A stretch of 64,000 nt of DNA from Bacteroidota bacterium (GCA_018267575.1 JAFDYF010000001.1:1-64000); one strand, 5' to 3'; shown: positions 8,165 through 17,207, numbered from the stretch's first letter. Translations and numbers: made by a program. The notes: generated by a model not told the origin, from the sequence alone.

Positions 8165-9577
8165 ATGAACGACAATTTATTTGATTTTGGGATGATTGGT
8201 CTCGGTGTGATGGGGCGCAACCTCTTACTGAATATGGCCGATCATGGTTTTAGCGCCATTGGTTTTGACAAAGACGAAAGCAAAGGCAAATTACTCGAAT
8301 CGGCCGCTACCAAAGGCACTGTGGTAAAAGGGGTGAGTACCTTGGCAGAAATGGTTCAACAACTAAAAACCCCAAGAAAATTGATGATGCTGGTACCTGC
8401 GGGCAAACCGGTAGATGATGTGATCTACGACTTATTGCCTTTATTGGAAAAAGGCGATATCGTGATCGATGGGGGCAACTCCCATTATACGGATACGCTA
8501 AGAAGGCTCGATTATTTGAAAGATAAGAACATGCATTTTATGGGCATCGGCATTTCCGGTGGCGAGCATGGAGCTAGAACCGGGCCGAGTATCATGCCCG
8601 GTGGCAACCTGGAAGCTTATCATCAGGTTCGGCCTATTTTAGAAGCGGTATCAGCAAAAGTAAATGGAAGCCCATGCGTGGCGCATTTGGGCAATGGCGC
8701 TGCGGGCCACTATGTAAAAATGGTTCATAACGGTATTGAGTATGCGATTATGCAACTGATCAGTGAGAGCTACGACTTGCTACACCGTGGACTGGGTTTA
8801 GATAACGACACGCTTGCCAAAACGTATAAAAATTGGGATGAAACCGAGCTTCAATCTTTCTTGATTGAAATTACCAAGGATATTTTCCTCAAACAGGATG
8901 ATAAGACCAGCAATCGCTTGGTAGATATGATTCTTGATAAAGCTGGTTCCAAAGGCACTGGCAAATGGACCTCACAGGATGCGATGGATATTGGGATGCC
9001 CGTTCCCGTGATTGATATGGCTGTTTCCATGCGCGACCTCTCCTCATGGAAAGAACAGCGGGTACAGGCTGCGGCTTTGTACAAAACGGCTATCACCCAA
9101 ATTAATGTACCAGCGGAAATATTTATCAGGCAGGTTGAGGATGCTTTGTATTTTGCTATTATCATCGCCTATGCGCAAGGACTTGCTATGCTGCACACGG
9201 CTTCCTTCGAACTTAAAATGGAAATCCCCCTGCCTGAAGTGGTAAGGATTTGGAGAGGTGGCTGTATTATCCGCTCATCCTTACTGGAGAATTTTTTCAA
9301 AGCATTTACAGCCAATCCCCAATTATCTAATTTATTACTGGATGCCGATATAGCCACGCTTTTGCAAAATAAGGCACAGGCTACCCGCGCCGTTCTTACA
9401 CATGCCATACAAACAGGTTTTCCCGTTGCCGGCTTCATGAGTGCATTGAGCTATTTTGATGCTTACCGAAGCGAAAAGCTACCAGTGAACCTGATACAAG
9501 CACAACGTGATTGTTTTGGTGCACACACTTATCAGCGAATAGATATGCCAGGCATTTTCCATACGGAATGGCAGTAA
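8165..9577 (+). CDS. gnd: 6-phosphogluconate dehydrogenase, decarboxylating
   Basis: Oxidative decarboxylation of 6-phosphogluconate to ribulose 5-phosphate with NADP+, third step of the oxidative pentose-phosphate pathway. The nucleotide-binding motif GLGVMGRNL is at about residues 12-20, followed by VDGGNSHYTDT and the signature ISGGEHGARTGPSIMPGG with substrate-binding residues. The catalytic segment HYVKMVHNGIEYA is at about 180-192, and the all-helical C-terminal domain includes KGTGKWTSQDAM and a RGGCIIRS region. Length 470 is that of the long enzyme. It is first in the cluster with zwf and pgl. Confidence 0.97.
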   Translation: MNDNLFDFGMIGLGVMGRNLLLNMADHGFSAIGFDKDESKGKLLESAATKGTVVKGVSTLAEMVQQLKTPRKLMMLVPAGKPVDDVIYDLLPLLEKGDIVIDGGNSHYTDTLRRLDYLKDKNMHFMGIGISGGEHGARTGPSIMPGGNLEAYHQVRPILEAVSAKVNGSPCVAHLGNGAAGHYVKMVHNGIEYAIMQLISESYDLLHRGLGLDNDTLAKTYKNWDETELQSFLIEITKDIFLKQDDKTSNRLVDMILDKAGSKGTGKWTSQDAMDIGMPVPVIDMAVSMRDLSSWKEQRVQAAALYKTAITQINVPAEIFIRQVEDALYFAIIIAYAQGLAMLHTASFELKMEIPLPEVVRIWRGGCIIRSSLLENFFKAFTANPQLSNLLLDADIATLLQNKAQATRAVLTHAIQTGFPVAGFMSALSYFDAYRSEKLPVNLIQAQRDCFGAHTYQRIDMPGIFHTEWQ

Positions 9578-9706
9578 GGTTTTACCGGTTCAAATAATTT
9601 TTCAAAACCTTTAAGGTTTGGATTCGTCACTGGTAACAATTGGTTAAAGCTCTTTCAAAAAAACAGGTAGGCTATTATTTTCTTTATTTTTCGTAAAACT
9701 ATTTTT

Positions 9707-10060
9707 ATGAAAAAGAAACTATTCCTTCCTGTTATTGTTTTATTAATCTCATTTAGTATTTGCTCAGGGCAAGAAAAAGTGGAGAAATATTGTGAGGTGC
9801 GAATTTATTCAAGATGGAATGATGATAATAGGCAAAAAATATCCATCAACATTGGAAATACCGATACCAATTTCAAGGACAGTAGTATACTGAATAGTTT
9901 ATTGGCAATTGACAACTTTCATAATACCGTAGATGTGCTAGATTATATGGCCAAACTCGGATGGGATATTGTTACCATTTCATCTATTCACTTCTCAACA
10001 ACCAAAATTTATTTTAAAAAGGTATTTGATAAATCCGAATTTAAGATAGTAAACAATTAG
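9707..10060 (+). CDS. Small secreted protein in the pentose-phosphate operon, unknown function
   Basis: 117 residues with a clear signal peptide (MKKKLFLPVIVLLISFSICSG, cleavage probably before QEKVEK). The mature part of about 97 residues has a predicted alpha/beta pattern, including VLDYMAKLGWDIVT, a short helix followed by a strand, and IYFKKVFDKSEF near the end. No family name was recognised. It sits between gnd and zwf, ends 5 bases before the zwf start, and so is very likely co-transcribed with cytoplasmic NADPH-producing enzymes. That is odd for an exported protein. It could also be a chance passenger. Confidence 0.7.
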   Translation: MKKKLFLPVIVLLISFSICSGQEKVEKYCEVRIYSRWNDDNRQKISINIGNTDTNFKDSSILNSLLAIDNFHNTVDVLDYMAKLGWDIVTISSIHFSTTKIYFKKVFDKSEFKIVNN

Positions 10061-10065
10061 TAATC

Positions 10066-11580
10066 ATGCAAAACCATAAACGGCCACCCGCTTCTTTATT
10101 GTTCATTTTTGGGGGAAGTGGCGACCTTAATTTTAGGAAGCTTTCTCCAGCGCTCTACAATTTGTTTATCGACGAATGGATGCCGGAAAAATTTGATATC
10201 GTGGGAATCGGTAGGACCGCTTTTACAGATGATGCTTACCGGGCTAAATTACTGGATGGCATCAATCAGTTTAGTAGGCGAAAGGAAGAAAAAAATGGAA
10301 AATGGGTTGCCTTTTCGCAGCATATTTCCTATCTGCAAATGGATGCGGAAAATGAGGAGGAATACAAAAATATTGCAGAGATCGTTAAGACCAAGGAACA
10401 GCAATATGGAGAACACCCTAATGTGATTTTTTATATGGCCGTTGCACCTCAACTGGTGCCGGATATTGCAAAGAAATTAGGACCACTCAATATTTGCGCC
10501 GATACCAAATGCACCCGTATTGTAGTGGAAAAGCCTTTTGGTCATGATCTGCAAAGTGCGCATGAACTGAACAAGCTGTTGATGAGTATGTTCGATGAGG
10601 AACAGATTTATCGAATCGATCATTATCTCGGAAAAGAAACGGTACAAAATATTTTGGCATTGCGTTTTGCCAATGCACTGTTTGAACCAATCTGGAATAG
10701 GAACTATATCGACCATGTACAGATCACCGCGGCAGAAACCGTGGGTGTGGAAGGGAGAGGTGGTTATTATGAAACCTCCGGTGCTTTGCGGGATATGGTA
10801 CAGAACCATATTTTACAATTGGTCTGCATGATTGGGATGGAGACACCCGTTAGTTTTGATGCCAACGAAATCAGGAACAAAAAAGTAGATGTGCTGAATG
10901 CCATCCGAAAAATTTCCAGCGAGGAGGTTCATTCCTATGCCGTAAGGGGCCAATACAGCGATGGTTGGATGAAAGGTGAAAAAGTGCCCGGCTATCGCCA
11001 GGAAAAAAGTGTTTCCGCCGATTCGAATATCGACACTTTTGCAGCCGTGAAATTTTATATCGATAATTGGAGATGGCAGGATGTGCCCTTTTACGTGCGC
11101 ACGGGAAAAAGATTGCACGATAAAACAACGATCATCAATATTCAGTTCAAGCCTGCCCCACATTATGCTTTCCCAGCGGAAGCGGCAGAAACTTGGAGGC
11201 CAAATCGGTTAACCATCAGCGTTCAACCCGAAATGGATATCCGTTTACGATTTCAGGCAAAACGCCCCGGGCAATCCATGACACTGAACCCCGTGGACAT
11301 GATATTCAGTTACAAAGATGCGTATGATGGAAATGAACCAGAAGCATATGAAACCTTGCTGTTGGATGTAATGGAAGGCAATGCCACTTTGTTCATGCGC
11401 AGCGACCAAGTGGAAGCCGCCTGGAAAATCATCATGCCGATATTGGATGCATGGGAAAGCCGGCCACCAGTGGATTTCCCTAACTATGCACCCGATAGCT
11501 GGGGTCCAGAAGATGCCGAAGCACTGATTGCAAGAGATGGAAAAAATTGGATCACTCTTCCACCCTTGCATCAGGAATAG
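10066..11580 (+). CDS. zwf: Glucose-6-phosphate 1-dehydrogenase
   Basis: First, NADPH-producing step of the oxidative pentose-phosphate pathway: glucose 6-phosphate to 6-phosphoglucono-delta-lactone. The Rossmann motif GGSGDLNFRKLSPALY is at about residues 16-31, the conserved EKPFG at about 154-158, and the active-site signature RIDHYLGKE at about 182-190 contains the catalytic histidine. Length 504 is typical. It starts 5 bases after the small secreted protein gene. pgl follows after a 235-bp spacer filled with repeat words. Confidence 0.98.
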   Translation: MQNHKRPPASLLFIFGGSGDLNFRKLSPALYNLFIDEWMPEKFDIVGIGRTAFTDDAYRAKLLDGINQFSRRKEEKNGKWVAFSQHISYLQMDAENEEEYKNIAEIVKTKEQQYGEHPNVIFYMAVAPQLVPDIAKKLGPLNICADTKCTRIVVEKPFGHDLQSAHELNKLLMSMFDEEQIYRIDHYLGKETVQNILALRFANALFEPIWNRNYIDHVQITAAETVGVEGRGGYYETSGALRDMVQNHILQLVCMIGMETPVSFDANEIRNKKVDVLNAIRKISSEEVHSYAVRGQYSDGWMKGEKVPGYRQEKSVSADSNIDTFAAVKFYIDNWRWQDVPFYVRTGKRLHDKTTIINIQFKPAPHYAFPAEAAETWRPNRLTISVQPEMDIRLRFQAKRPGQSMTLNPVDMIFSYKDAYDGNEPEAYETLLLDVMEGNATLFMRSDQVEAAWKIIMPILDAWESRPPVDFPNYAPDSWGPEDAEALIARDGKNWITLPPLHQE

Positions 11581-11589
11581 ACGGGGATT

Positions 11590-11800
11590 GACTGGGATTT
11601 AATTGGATAATAGGGATGAGTGGGATTGGGATAGATTTATAAAAGACAGTGTGGAATTATAAATCCGTCGTCAATAATTAGGTGAAATATTTTTGGTTAA
11701 AATGTATCCCTTCGGTTTTCTTTGTGAATAGTCAATTGTGAAATTTTGACAATTCACTATTGCCTATTGACTATTGACCGTTCACACTTAACAAATCATA
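11590..11800. repeat. Intergenic repeat words between zwf and pgl
   Basis: The left part (11585-11640) repeats GGGATT/GGGATG words in a loosely tandem way. The right part (11735-11792) has TCAATTGTGAAATTTTGAC, then CACTATTGCC, TATTGACTATTGACC words that pair imperfectly with each other. It resembles the other degenerate spacers in this window in style but uses different words. No gene or clear promoter was seen. Confidence 0.45.
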
Positions 11801-11815
11801 AACCATACCTCCAGC

Positions 11816-12553
11816 ATGCTTCTACATATTGCTAAAACAGCCGAAGAATTTAATCAGGGTATCGCCGATTGGATGGTAAAATGTATTAGTGATACATTAA
11901 AAATACAAAATCGTTTTACGTTGGTTTTATCGGGTGGCAATACACCAAAGGGGTTGTATCAGTTATTATCGACCACTCCTTACCGTGAAAAAATTGATTG
12001 GGGAAAAATCCATATTTTTTGGGGAGATGAACGGGATGTGCCCTTTGAGGATGACCGCAACAATGCTAAAATGGCTTATGAAACTTTGCTGAACCATGTG
12101 GCCATCCCTGCTTCGCAGATACATGTGATGCAGACAGAAAACATTGCTCCCGAAAAATCAGCAGAAGCGTACGAAAAAATATTGCATCAATATTTCCCGA
12201 CTTCCGACTCTCGACTCACGACTTTCGACTTGGTACTCCTAGGCATGGGTGACGATGGCCACACTCTATCCCTTTTCCCAAGGACAGCCATCGTACATGA
12301 AGACAAAGCATGGGCAAAAGCCTATTATCTAGAAGCGCAAAAGATGTACCGCATCACGCTAACAAAAGCAATTGTAAACAAATCCAAGCACATAGCATTT
12401 CTTACCACCGGTTCCAACAAAGCTCATGCATTGAAGGAAGTACTAGAAGGCGCATACAACCCGGATCTTTACCCCTCACAGGAAATAAACCCCGATAATG
12501 GTGAACTGTATTGGTTTGTGGACGAAGCGGCTGCAGTACTGATCAACAATTAA
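11816..12553 (+). CDS. pgl: 6-phosphogluconolactonase (DevB type)
   Basis: Hydrolyses 6-phosphoglucono-delta-lactone to 6-phosphogluconate, second step of the pathway, cytoplasmic. 245 residues of the SugarP_isomerase/glucosamine-6-phosphate isomerase fold. Motifs: LVLSGGNTPKGLYQLL (about 36-51), IFWGDERDVPFEDDRNN (about 68-84) and LLGMGDDGHTLSLFP (about 141-155), the last holding the catalytic histidine. Just before the last motif the gene contains repeat-like DNA (12199-12233) made of CGACTTCCGACT-type words, encoding FPTSDSRLTTFD. It fits a loop, so the frame stays open. Third gene of the gnd-zwf-pgl cluster. Confidence 0.95.
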   Translation: MLLHIAKTAEEFNQGIADWMVKCISDTLKIQNRFTLVLSGGNTPKGLYQLLSTTPYREKIDWGKIHIFWGDERDVPFEDDRNNAKMAYETLLNHVAIPASQIHVMQTENIAPEKSAEAYEKILHQYFPTSDSRLTTFDLVLLGMGDDGHTLSLFPRTAIVHEDKAWAKAYYLEAQKMYRITLTKAIVNKSKHIAFLTTGSNKAHALKEVLEGAYNPDLYPSQEINPDNGELYWFVDEAAAVLINN

Positions 12554-12576
12554 TCAGTGAATCAGTGGCGACTCTC

Positions 12577-12897
12577 CTATTTCGCATTTACCGAATCATG
12601 CACCACTACCTTTGTCCATAAATGTGAACATTCTTCCACAAATTTCAAATGGATCGGATCCGTCTGATAGTCCTCCTGATCGGCAGGATTATCAAAAAAT
12701 ACCATCCAAGAAACGGCATAAGAACGTTCCACCACCGAACGGTGCGTATCAGCAGGTTCCCCAATATGGAACTGTTTGATGGTTTTGCAAGCCGCTAATT
12801 TTTTCAATCCTTCAATCAACGCAGCTTTATCTTCTTTGCTAGAAGGGTTCTTTAGCCAAAAAAATACATGATGAATAAAAACGTTTTTGATTTCCAT
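12577..12897 (-). CDS. Dabb family (stress-responsive A/B barrel) protein
   Basis: 106-residue ferredoxin-like alpha/beta barrel monomer of the Dabb family, which forms tight dimers. Conserved pattern: an N-terminal strand IHHVFFWLKN, a helix, then FHIGEPADTHRSVVERSYAVSWMVFFDN, and a C-terminal helix with DPIHLKFVEECSHLW. The biochemical role is unknown for most members; a few are enzymes or small-molecule-binding proteins. It follows the DUF2251-like gene by 9 bases on the same strand, and pgl converges on it with a 23-bp gap. No terminator hairpin was seen between them. Confidence 0.85.
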   Translation of the reverse strand: MEIKNVFIHHVFFWLKNPSSKEDKAALIEGLKKLAACKTIKQFHIGEPADTHRSVVERSYAVSWMVFFDNPADQEDYQTDPIHLKFVEECSHLWTKVVVHDSVNAK

Positions 12898-12906
12898 ATC
12901 TATCTT

Positions 12907-13314
12907 TTAAAAAAATTGTTGCACTATTTCGTTTGTCAATTCCCTTCCCTGTTTGGTCCAGATGGAATTGGGTGGTGGAAATTCGCTGATATTATAACCA
13001 CCCTGGTTTTCAAAATCAAATACCGCATGGCACTCCTCATCGATGACCAAGGCACATTTCAACCAGTCCTTGGACCAGATAATCAATACGGTCGATTCCT
13101 TTTGGGATGCCGAATCCTCTTCCACTTGGTAAATATGCAACGCATCCAACACTTGCTGATCCTTAGTCACTGGGTCAATTTCCACCGCATAAAAATAACC
13201 CGTATCCCCATCATCTTCAAAAACAACACCATATTGGTTTTCCAAAGAACGGCTTTCCACAAAAGCATCTTTGCCTTGAACAAATTTTTGCTGCTGCATC
13301 AAATAACCGTTCAT
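12907..13314 (-). CDS. DUF2251-like protein
   Basis: Cytoplasmic protein of about 135 residues resembling the DUF2251 family: an N-terminal FVESRSLENQYGVVFEDDGDTGYFYAVE, then VLDALHIYQVEE, a strand-rich middle ending VIDEECHAVFDFENQGGYN, and SEFPPPNSIW. The ATG at 13314 was chosen because it overlaps the stop of the upstream amidase gene as ATGA, a translational-coupling arrangement. An earlier ATG at 13335 inside the amidase gene is possible but less likely. Function is unknown. Coupling to a cell-wall amidase suggests co-production, nothing more. Confidence 0.75.
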   Translation of the reverse strand: MNGYLMQQQKFVQGKDAFVESRSLENQYGVVFEDDGDTGYFYAVEIDPVTKDQQVLDALHIYQVEEDSASQKESTVLIIWSKDWLKCALVIDEECHAVFDFENQGGYNISEFPPPNSIWTKQGRELTNEIVQQFF

Positions 13315-14510
13315 CTTTTTGTTTGTTTTAGCCAATCCATGATCCCCAAATAAATTTTGTCAGCAACTGCTTTTTGAAATTTTGGGTTTACTATTTTTTT
13401 TTCATCCTTTAGATTGCTCAAAAAAGCGACTTCCACCAAGGCATTGGGATATTCTGTGGGCCCACTCAACGCAAAATTAAAATTGCCCACATTCCCGTAT
13501 TCTTTCAAGCCAAGCGAAAGCATGCGGTTCAAAATAGCAACACTCAAAGGCCTAAAACCAATATAACGGTAATAGGTACTCGTACCCTGCACCGTATCTG
13601 AAGATGCCGAATTCAAATGGATACTGACCAAAAAATCGGGATTGTAATTTTTGAGCATGGCGATTCGCTCGGGCATGGTCAAGGAAGTATCTTTTAACCT
13701 GGTCATAAAGATTTGTTTCACCCCAGCTTTTTTTAATACAGTTTGCAATTGTTTGGCGATCATTAAAGTGTAATTCTTTTCCAACACGTTGCTCGTGATT
13801 CCACTTGCACCGATATTGTCTCCACCATGTCCAGCATCAATGGCTATCTTTAATTTCCGTATATCCAATACCGTTGGCTGTCGTTTCACACACACAATCA
13901 GTTTATTGCCAATCGTATCATAAGCCATGTTATACCCCCAGTGTTGAGGATGTTTTAATTCAATGAACACCCGAAGCACATCATCTTCCACTTGTTCATA
14001 CCAAGTGTTTTTTATTTCTTTGGCCGTTTTTAATTGTGTGATCCAATTGGTATTGGAAGTGACCCCAAAAATATCCACGGCTATTCTTGAAGGTTCAATC
14101 AATTGATAAGACCGGTAGGGAAGGTGTTCATCCAGATGAATGGCCACATAATCAAAATTGGCATCTCCGTAAACTTTGATACTGGAACTCAGGTGGGCAT
14201 TGTGTGGGATTGGTCTATCAGCTGTCTTTTTTCCAATTAACAAAATGGACTCTTTGGCAATATAAGCTGTGTGATATTTAGAAAGCTGCACTTTATAATC
14301 GGTCTTAAAACTATCCACAATCTTAAACAGGATATTCGAATCGATATAGCCCATTTTTGCCCCACCTAGGCGATCATCACCAATGCCATACTCAAGAAAA
14401 GGGATAGGACCCTTACTCCTGCCATACCAAACACTGTCCTGTGAAAAAGAGATAAAAGAATTGAAAAATAAAAGCAGCCCCAAGATATTTTTCATCCAAA
14501 AAATTTTCAT
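13311..14510 (-). CDS. N-acetylmuramoyl-L-alanine amidase (Amidase_3), secreted
   Basis: Zinc amidase that cleaves the bond between MurNAc and the stem peptide of peptidoglycan. The start at 14510 gives MKIFWMKNILGLLLFFNSFISFSQ, a signal peptide; an ATG five codons later is an alternative. Residues of about 30-215 resemble an AMIN-like region. The catalytic domain begins with IAIDAGHGG (first zinc His), then the second ligand Glu in EKNYTL, the third ligand His in VSIHLNS, and the catalytic Glu in LVEVAFLSN near the C-terminus. All four key residues are present. It is followed by the ATGA-coupled DUF2251-like gene. Confidence 0.92.
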   Translation of the reverse strand: MKIFWMKNILGLLLFFNSFISFSQDSVWYGRSKGPIPFLEYGIGDDRLGGAKMGYIDSNILFKIVDSFKTDYKVQLSKYHTAYIAKESILLIGKKTADRPIPHNAHLSSSIKVYGDANFDYVAIHLDEHLPYRSYQLIEPSRIAVDIFGVTSNTNWITQLKTAKEIKNTWYEQVEDDVLRVFIELKHPQHWGYNMAYDTIGNKLIVCVKRQPTVLDIRKLKIAIDAGHGGDNIGASGITSNVLEKNYTLMIAKQLQTVLKKAGVKQIFMTRLKDTSLTMPERIAMLKNYNPDFLVSIHLNSASSDTVQGTSTYYRYIGFRPLSVAILNRMLSLGLKEYGNVGNFNFALSGPTEYPNALVEVAFLSNLKDEKKIVNPKFQKAVADKIYLGIMDWLKQTKR

Positions 14511-14603
14511 AAAGATAGTTTTGTTTGGCTTCGCCCAAATGCCCAAACGAAAAAACCTGTTTCACCTTCTGCAAAACAGGTTTATAAAAATATGCAGGCG
14601 CTT

Positions 14604-16397
14604 TTAGAGTGGATATTTATTCTCCCCAATCAATTTATTGGCAATCCTTCTTTTTGCCTCCTTGCTGTTGAATGCCTCCGCTTTGGTAAAGCGTTTCAAT
14701 CCCAGCAGCATCATGCGTTGCTCATCGCCCTCAGCAAATGCGTTGATGGCATCTTTGCCAAACTTATTGATATGGTCGGCGGCATCATATAAATAGGTGC
14801 GCATGATATCCAATTCAAATTGACTTGCAGCTTCGCCCTTTGTGTCCACCAATCTCATAACACGCAACAAGGCCGATTCCGCATGGAAGGTTTCGATAGA
14901 CATATCGGCAATGTTCATCAATATCTCTTGTTCAGTATCCAATTTCATCATCAGCTTTTGCACGGCAGCACCCGCCACCATCAAAATAGCTTTCTTAAAA
15001 TTCGAAATCAGTTTTTTCTCTTTGGCAAATGGAGCATCATCGCCGCTACCAAAATCAGGGATGCTCAGCAGTTCTTTTTGCACAGCCATCGCTGGGCCCA
15101 TCAAATCAAGCTTTCCTTTCATGGCACGTTTCAAAACCATATCCACGGTCAGCAAGCGATTGATCTCGTTGGTGCCTTCGTAAATCCGATTGATCCTAGA
15201 ATCTCGATAAGCTTTAGAAATAATATACTCATCACTAAAACCATTGCCACCATGGATCTGCACACCCTCATCCACCACAAAATCCAAAGCCTCACTACCA
15301 AATACTTTCAGCATGGCACATTCAATGGCATATTCCTCCGCAGCACCCAATAAGGATTCGTTGAAAGGCTTTCCTCCCTTCTGCAATTCGATTTCCTTAT
15401 CGTCGATCCATTTTGAAGTTCTATACAAAGCACTTTCCGCAACCCAAATATAAATGGCTATCTCGGCAATCTTGTTTTTGATAGCCCCAAAATTCGATAT
15501 GGATGTTTTGAACTGTTCCCGTGTGATGGCATATTGTATCGAAACAGATGCTGCCCGTTTTGCGCCGCCCAAGGCAGCGGCGCATAATTTCAAGCGGCCG
15601 ATATTTAAAATATTGAAAGCGATGATATGGCCCTTCCCAATTTCACCCAATAAATTTTCCACCGGCACTTTACAATCCTGAAAATAAAGCTGCACGGTTG
15701 AAGATCCTTTGATGCCCATCTTATGTTCTTCTGGACCTTGGGTAAAACCTTCGAAACCACGTTCTACTATAAACGCTGAAAACTTATCACCATCTATTTT
15801 TGCAAATACCGTATAGATATCTGCAAAGCCGCCGTTGGTGATCCAACATTTTTGACCATTCAAAATATAATGCTTGCCATCTGCTGAAAGTTTGGCTGTT
15901 GTCTTTGCGCCCAAGGCATCACTACCACTGTTGGGCTCTGTAAGCCCATAGGAACCTTTCCATTCACCAGTGGCCAGCTTGGGAATATATTTTTGTTTTT
16001 GCGCATCCGTCCCAAAATATAAAATGGGCAGAGTACCGATACCAGTATGCGCTGCAACCGCTACAGAAAAAGAAAAACCACCGCCCAATCCTTCATTCAC
16101 CAAAGTAGAGGTGATAAAATCCTTGCCCAGCCCTCCATATTGCTCTGGAATGGAAGTGCCGAGCAAGCCTTGTTCCCCAGCTTTCAAAAGCAAGGATGGC
16201 ATGAGGCCTGGCTCCAATTTGTCGATCCGGTCAATGATGGGCAACACTTCTGAGTCCAGAAACGAAGCACACATATCCTTCACCATTTGTTGCTCTTCAT
16301 TAAAATCCTCGGGAATAAAAGTTTCACCCGATAGGCTTTCCTTTATCAACCATTCACCGCCTTTTAAGACCTGCTTGTTTTCAGTTGAAGTGCTCAT
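14604..16397 (-). CDS. Acyl-CoA dehydrogenase, long form
   Basis: FAD-dependent acyl-CoA dehydrogenase, first step of fatty-acid beta-oxidation. 597 residues: the usual three ACAD domains (to about residue 410) plus a C-terminal helical extension like that of VLCAD/ACAD9-type enzymes. Motifs: YGLTEPNSGSDA (FAD/substrate site), CWITNGG, DEGVQIHGGNGFSDEY, and RIYEGTNEINRLL, whose glutamate is the usual catalytic base. It lies 24 bases downstream of the MarR gene on the same strand, so the two form an operon that the regulator probably controls. Confidence 0.93.
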   Translation of the reverse strand: MSTSTENKQVLKGGEWLIKESLSGETFIPEDFNEEQQMVKDMCASFLDSEVLPIIDRIDKLEPGLMPSLLLKAGEQGLLGTSIPEQYGGLGKDFITSTLVNEGLGGGFSFSVAVAAHTGIGTLPILYFGTDAQKQKYIPKLATGEWKGSYGLTEPNSGSDALGAKTTAKLSADGKHYILNGQKCWITNGGFADIYTVFAKIDGDKFSAFIVERGFEGFTQGPEEHKMGIKGSSTVQLYFQDCKVPVENLLGEIGKGHIIAFNILNIGRLKLCAAALGGAKRAASVSIQYAITREQFKTSISNFGAIKNKIAEIAIYIWVAESALYRTSKWIDDKEIELQKGGKPFNESLLGAAEEYAIECAMLKVFGSEALDFVVDEGVQIHGGNGFSDEYIISKAYRDSRINRIYEGTNEINRLLTVDMVLKRAMKGKLDLMGPAMAVQKELLSIPDFGSGDDAPFAKEKKLISNFKKAILMVAGAAVQKLMMKLDTEQEILMNIADMSIETFHAESALLRVMRLVDTKGEAASQFELDIMRTYLYDAADHINKFGKDAINAFAEGDEQRMMLLGLKRFTKAEAFNSKEAKRRIANKLIGENKYPL

Positions 16398-16421
16398 AAA
16401 AAATGTTTAGCATGAAAAATA

Positions 16422-16862
16422 TTATTTCAGGTTATCATACACAGATTGCAACACCGCCTTACAAAGATTGATCTGATCGGGCGGCACACCTTCCAATGCA
16501 TCGTTCAATGTTTCTTCGGCCAACTGCATGGTTTGCTCTTGCAATTTCAATCCTTGTTTTGTCAAAAATATTTTGTTAATCCTTCGATCGCTTTCCGAAG
16601 CCACTCTTTTTACTAATTGCAGTTTTTCCAGATTGTCCACCAACCGAGTGATACTCGGCTTATCACGGAACGTGGCATTGCAAAGATCCTGCTGACTCTT
16701 GCCATCTTCCTTCCATAAATGATAGAGTACGCTCCACTGTTCAATCGTTAGGTTAAGACCTGCCGCATTGAATTTTTTTTGCAACCTCCTCGCAATGGCA
16801 ATAGAAGCTTTGCCCGTAATAAAACTGTATAGTTCCCCTTTCTTGAATTGGTTGTTTGGCAT
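16422..16862 (-). CDS. MarR family transcriptional regulator
   Basis: Winged-helix repressor of 146 residues from ATG 16862. The HTH region is LTIEQWSVLYHLWKEDGKSQQDL then NATFRDKPSITRLVDNLEKLQLVKR, followed by the wing with SDRRINKIFLT. Flanking helices form the dimer interface. A TTG eight codons upstream could extend the frame, but it lies inside an inverted repeat and directly after the -7 box, so ATG 16862 is chosen. The downstream acyl-CoA dehydrogenase gene suggests that the ligand is an acyl-CoA or fatty acid, as in other lipid-sensing MarR proteins; this is inference. Confidence 0.93.
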   Translation of the reverse strand: MPNNQFKKGELYSFITGKASIAIARRLQKKFNAAGLNLTIEQWSVLYHLWKEDGKSQQDLCNATFRDKPSITRLVDNLEKLQLVKRVASESDRRINKIFLTKQGLKLQEQTMQLAEETLNDALEGVPPDQINLCKAVLQSVYDNLK

Positions 16863-16915
16863 ATAGTTAGTTAAACAACTATTCAAACCTAATGATATTT
16901 TTTGTCTTCAGCAAG
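16863..16915 (-). promoter_or_regulatory. Promoter and overlapping operator of the MarR-ACAD operon
   Basis: Reading the minus strand: CTTG (16915-16912), a spacer of 20, then TAGGTTTG (16891-16884), an exact TAnnTTTG box. Directly downstream lies ATAGTTAGTTAAACAACTAT (plus strand 16863-16882), an inverted repeat whose 10-base halves match at 8 of 10 positions and end in ATAGTT/AACTAT. The transcription start is expected inside it, about 15 bases before the ATG. The layout is what autorepression by MarR would need. Confidence 0.6.
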
Positions 16916-17207
16916 AATTTGGGTAGAATTATTTGTTAAGTCAGCGTTTCACGTTATTCTGGTTGATGGCGGATTAAGGTTATAACAGAATCCATTGTTA
17001 ATTCTAGTCTTCCGATGAAATAATTCACGGAAATGGAAATTGTACCGCGAAACCAATAGCTCCCAAACCTAATAGACATATACAAAAATTTTGGAAGAAA
17101 TTTATTCCCAAAAATCAGGTGTTATTAGAAATCCTGAAATCGTTATTGCTGTTCATCCCAATATAGCCGCACACTCAAATGAAAACGATTCCGTAGTTTA
17201 GAGTTGG
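16916..17207. other. Intergenic region without a recognised gene
   Basis: AT-rich divergent spacer between the MarR promoter and the alpha/beta hydrolase. One short plus-strand frame (about 17076-17203) reads like protein but has no start codon or recognisable family. No clear promoter for the hydrolase was found; TAGTTTAG just before its start is only a partial match. Confidence 0.4.

Noticed and set aside
9605..9621. AAACCTT-T-AAGGTTT palindrome after gnd
   Set aside because: Arms are too close for a terminator loop and no T-run follows; left unassigned.
17076..17206. Plus-strand frame reading SGVIRNPEIVIAVHPNIAAH before a stop
   Set aside because: No start codon, neighbouring frames look equally protein-like, AT-rich DNA; probably chance.
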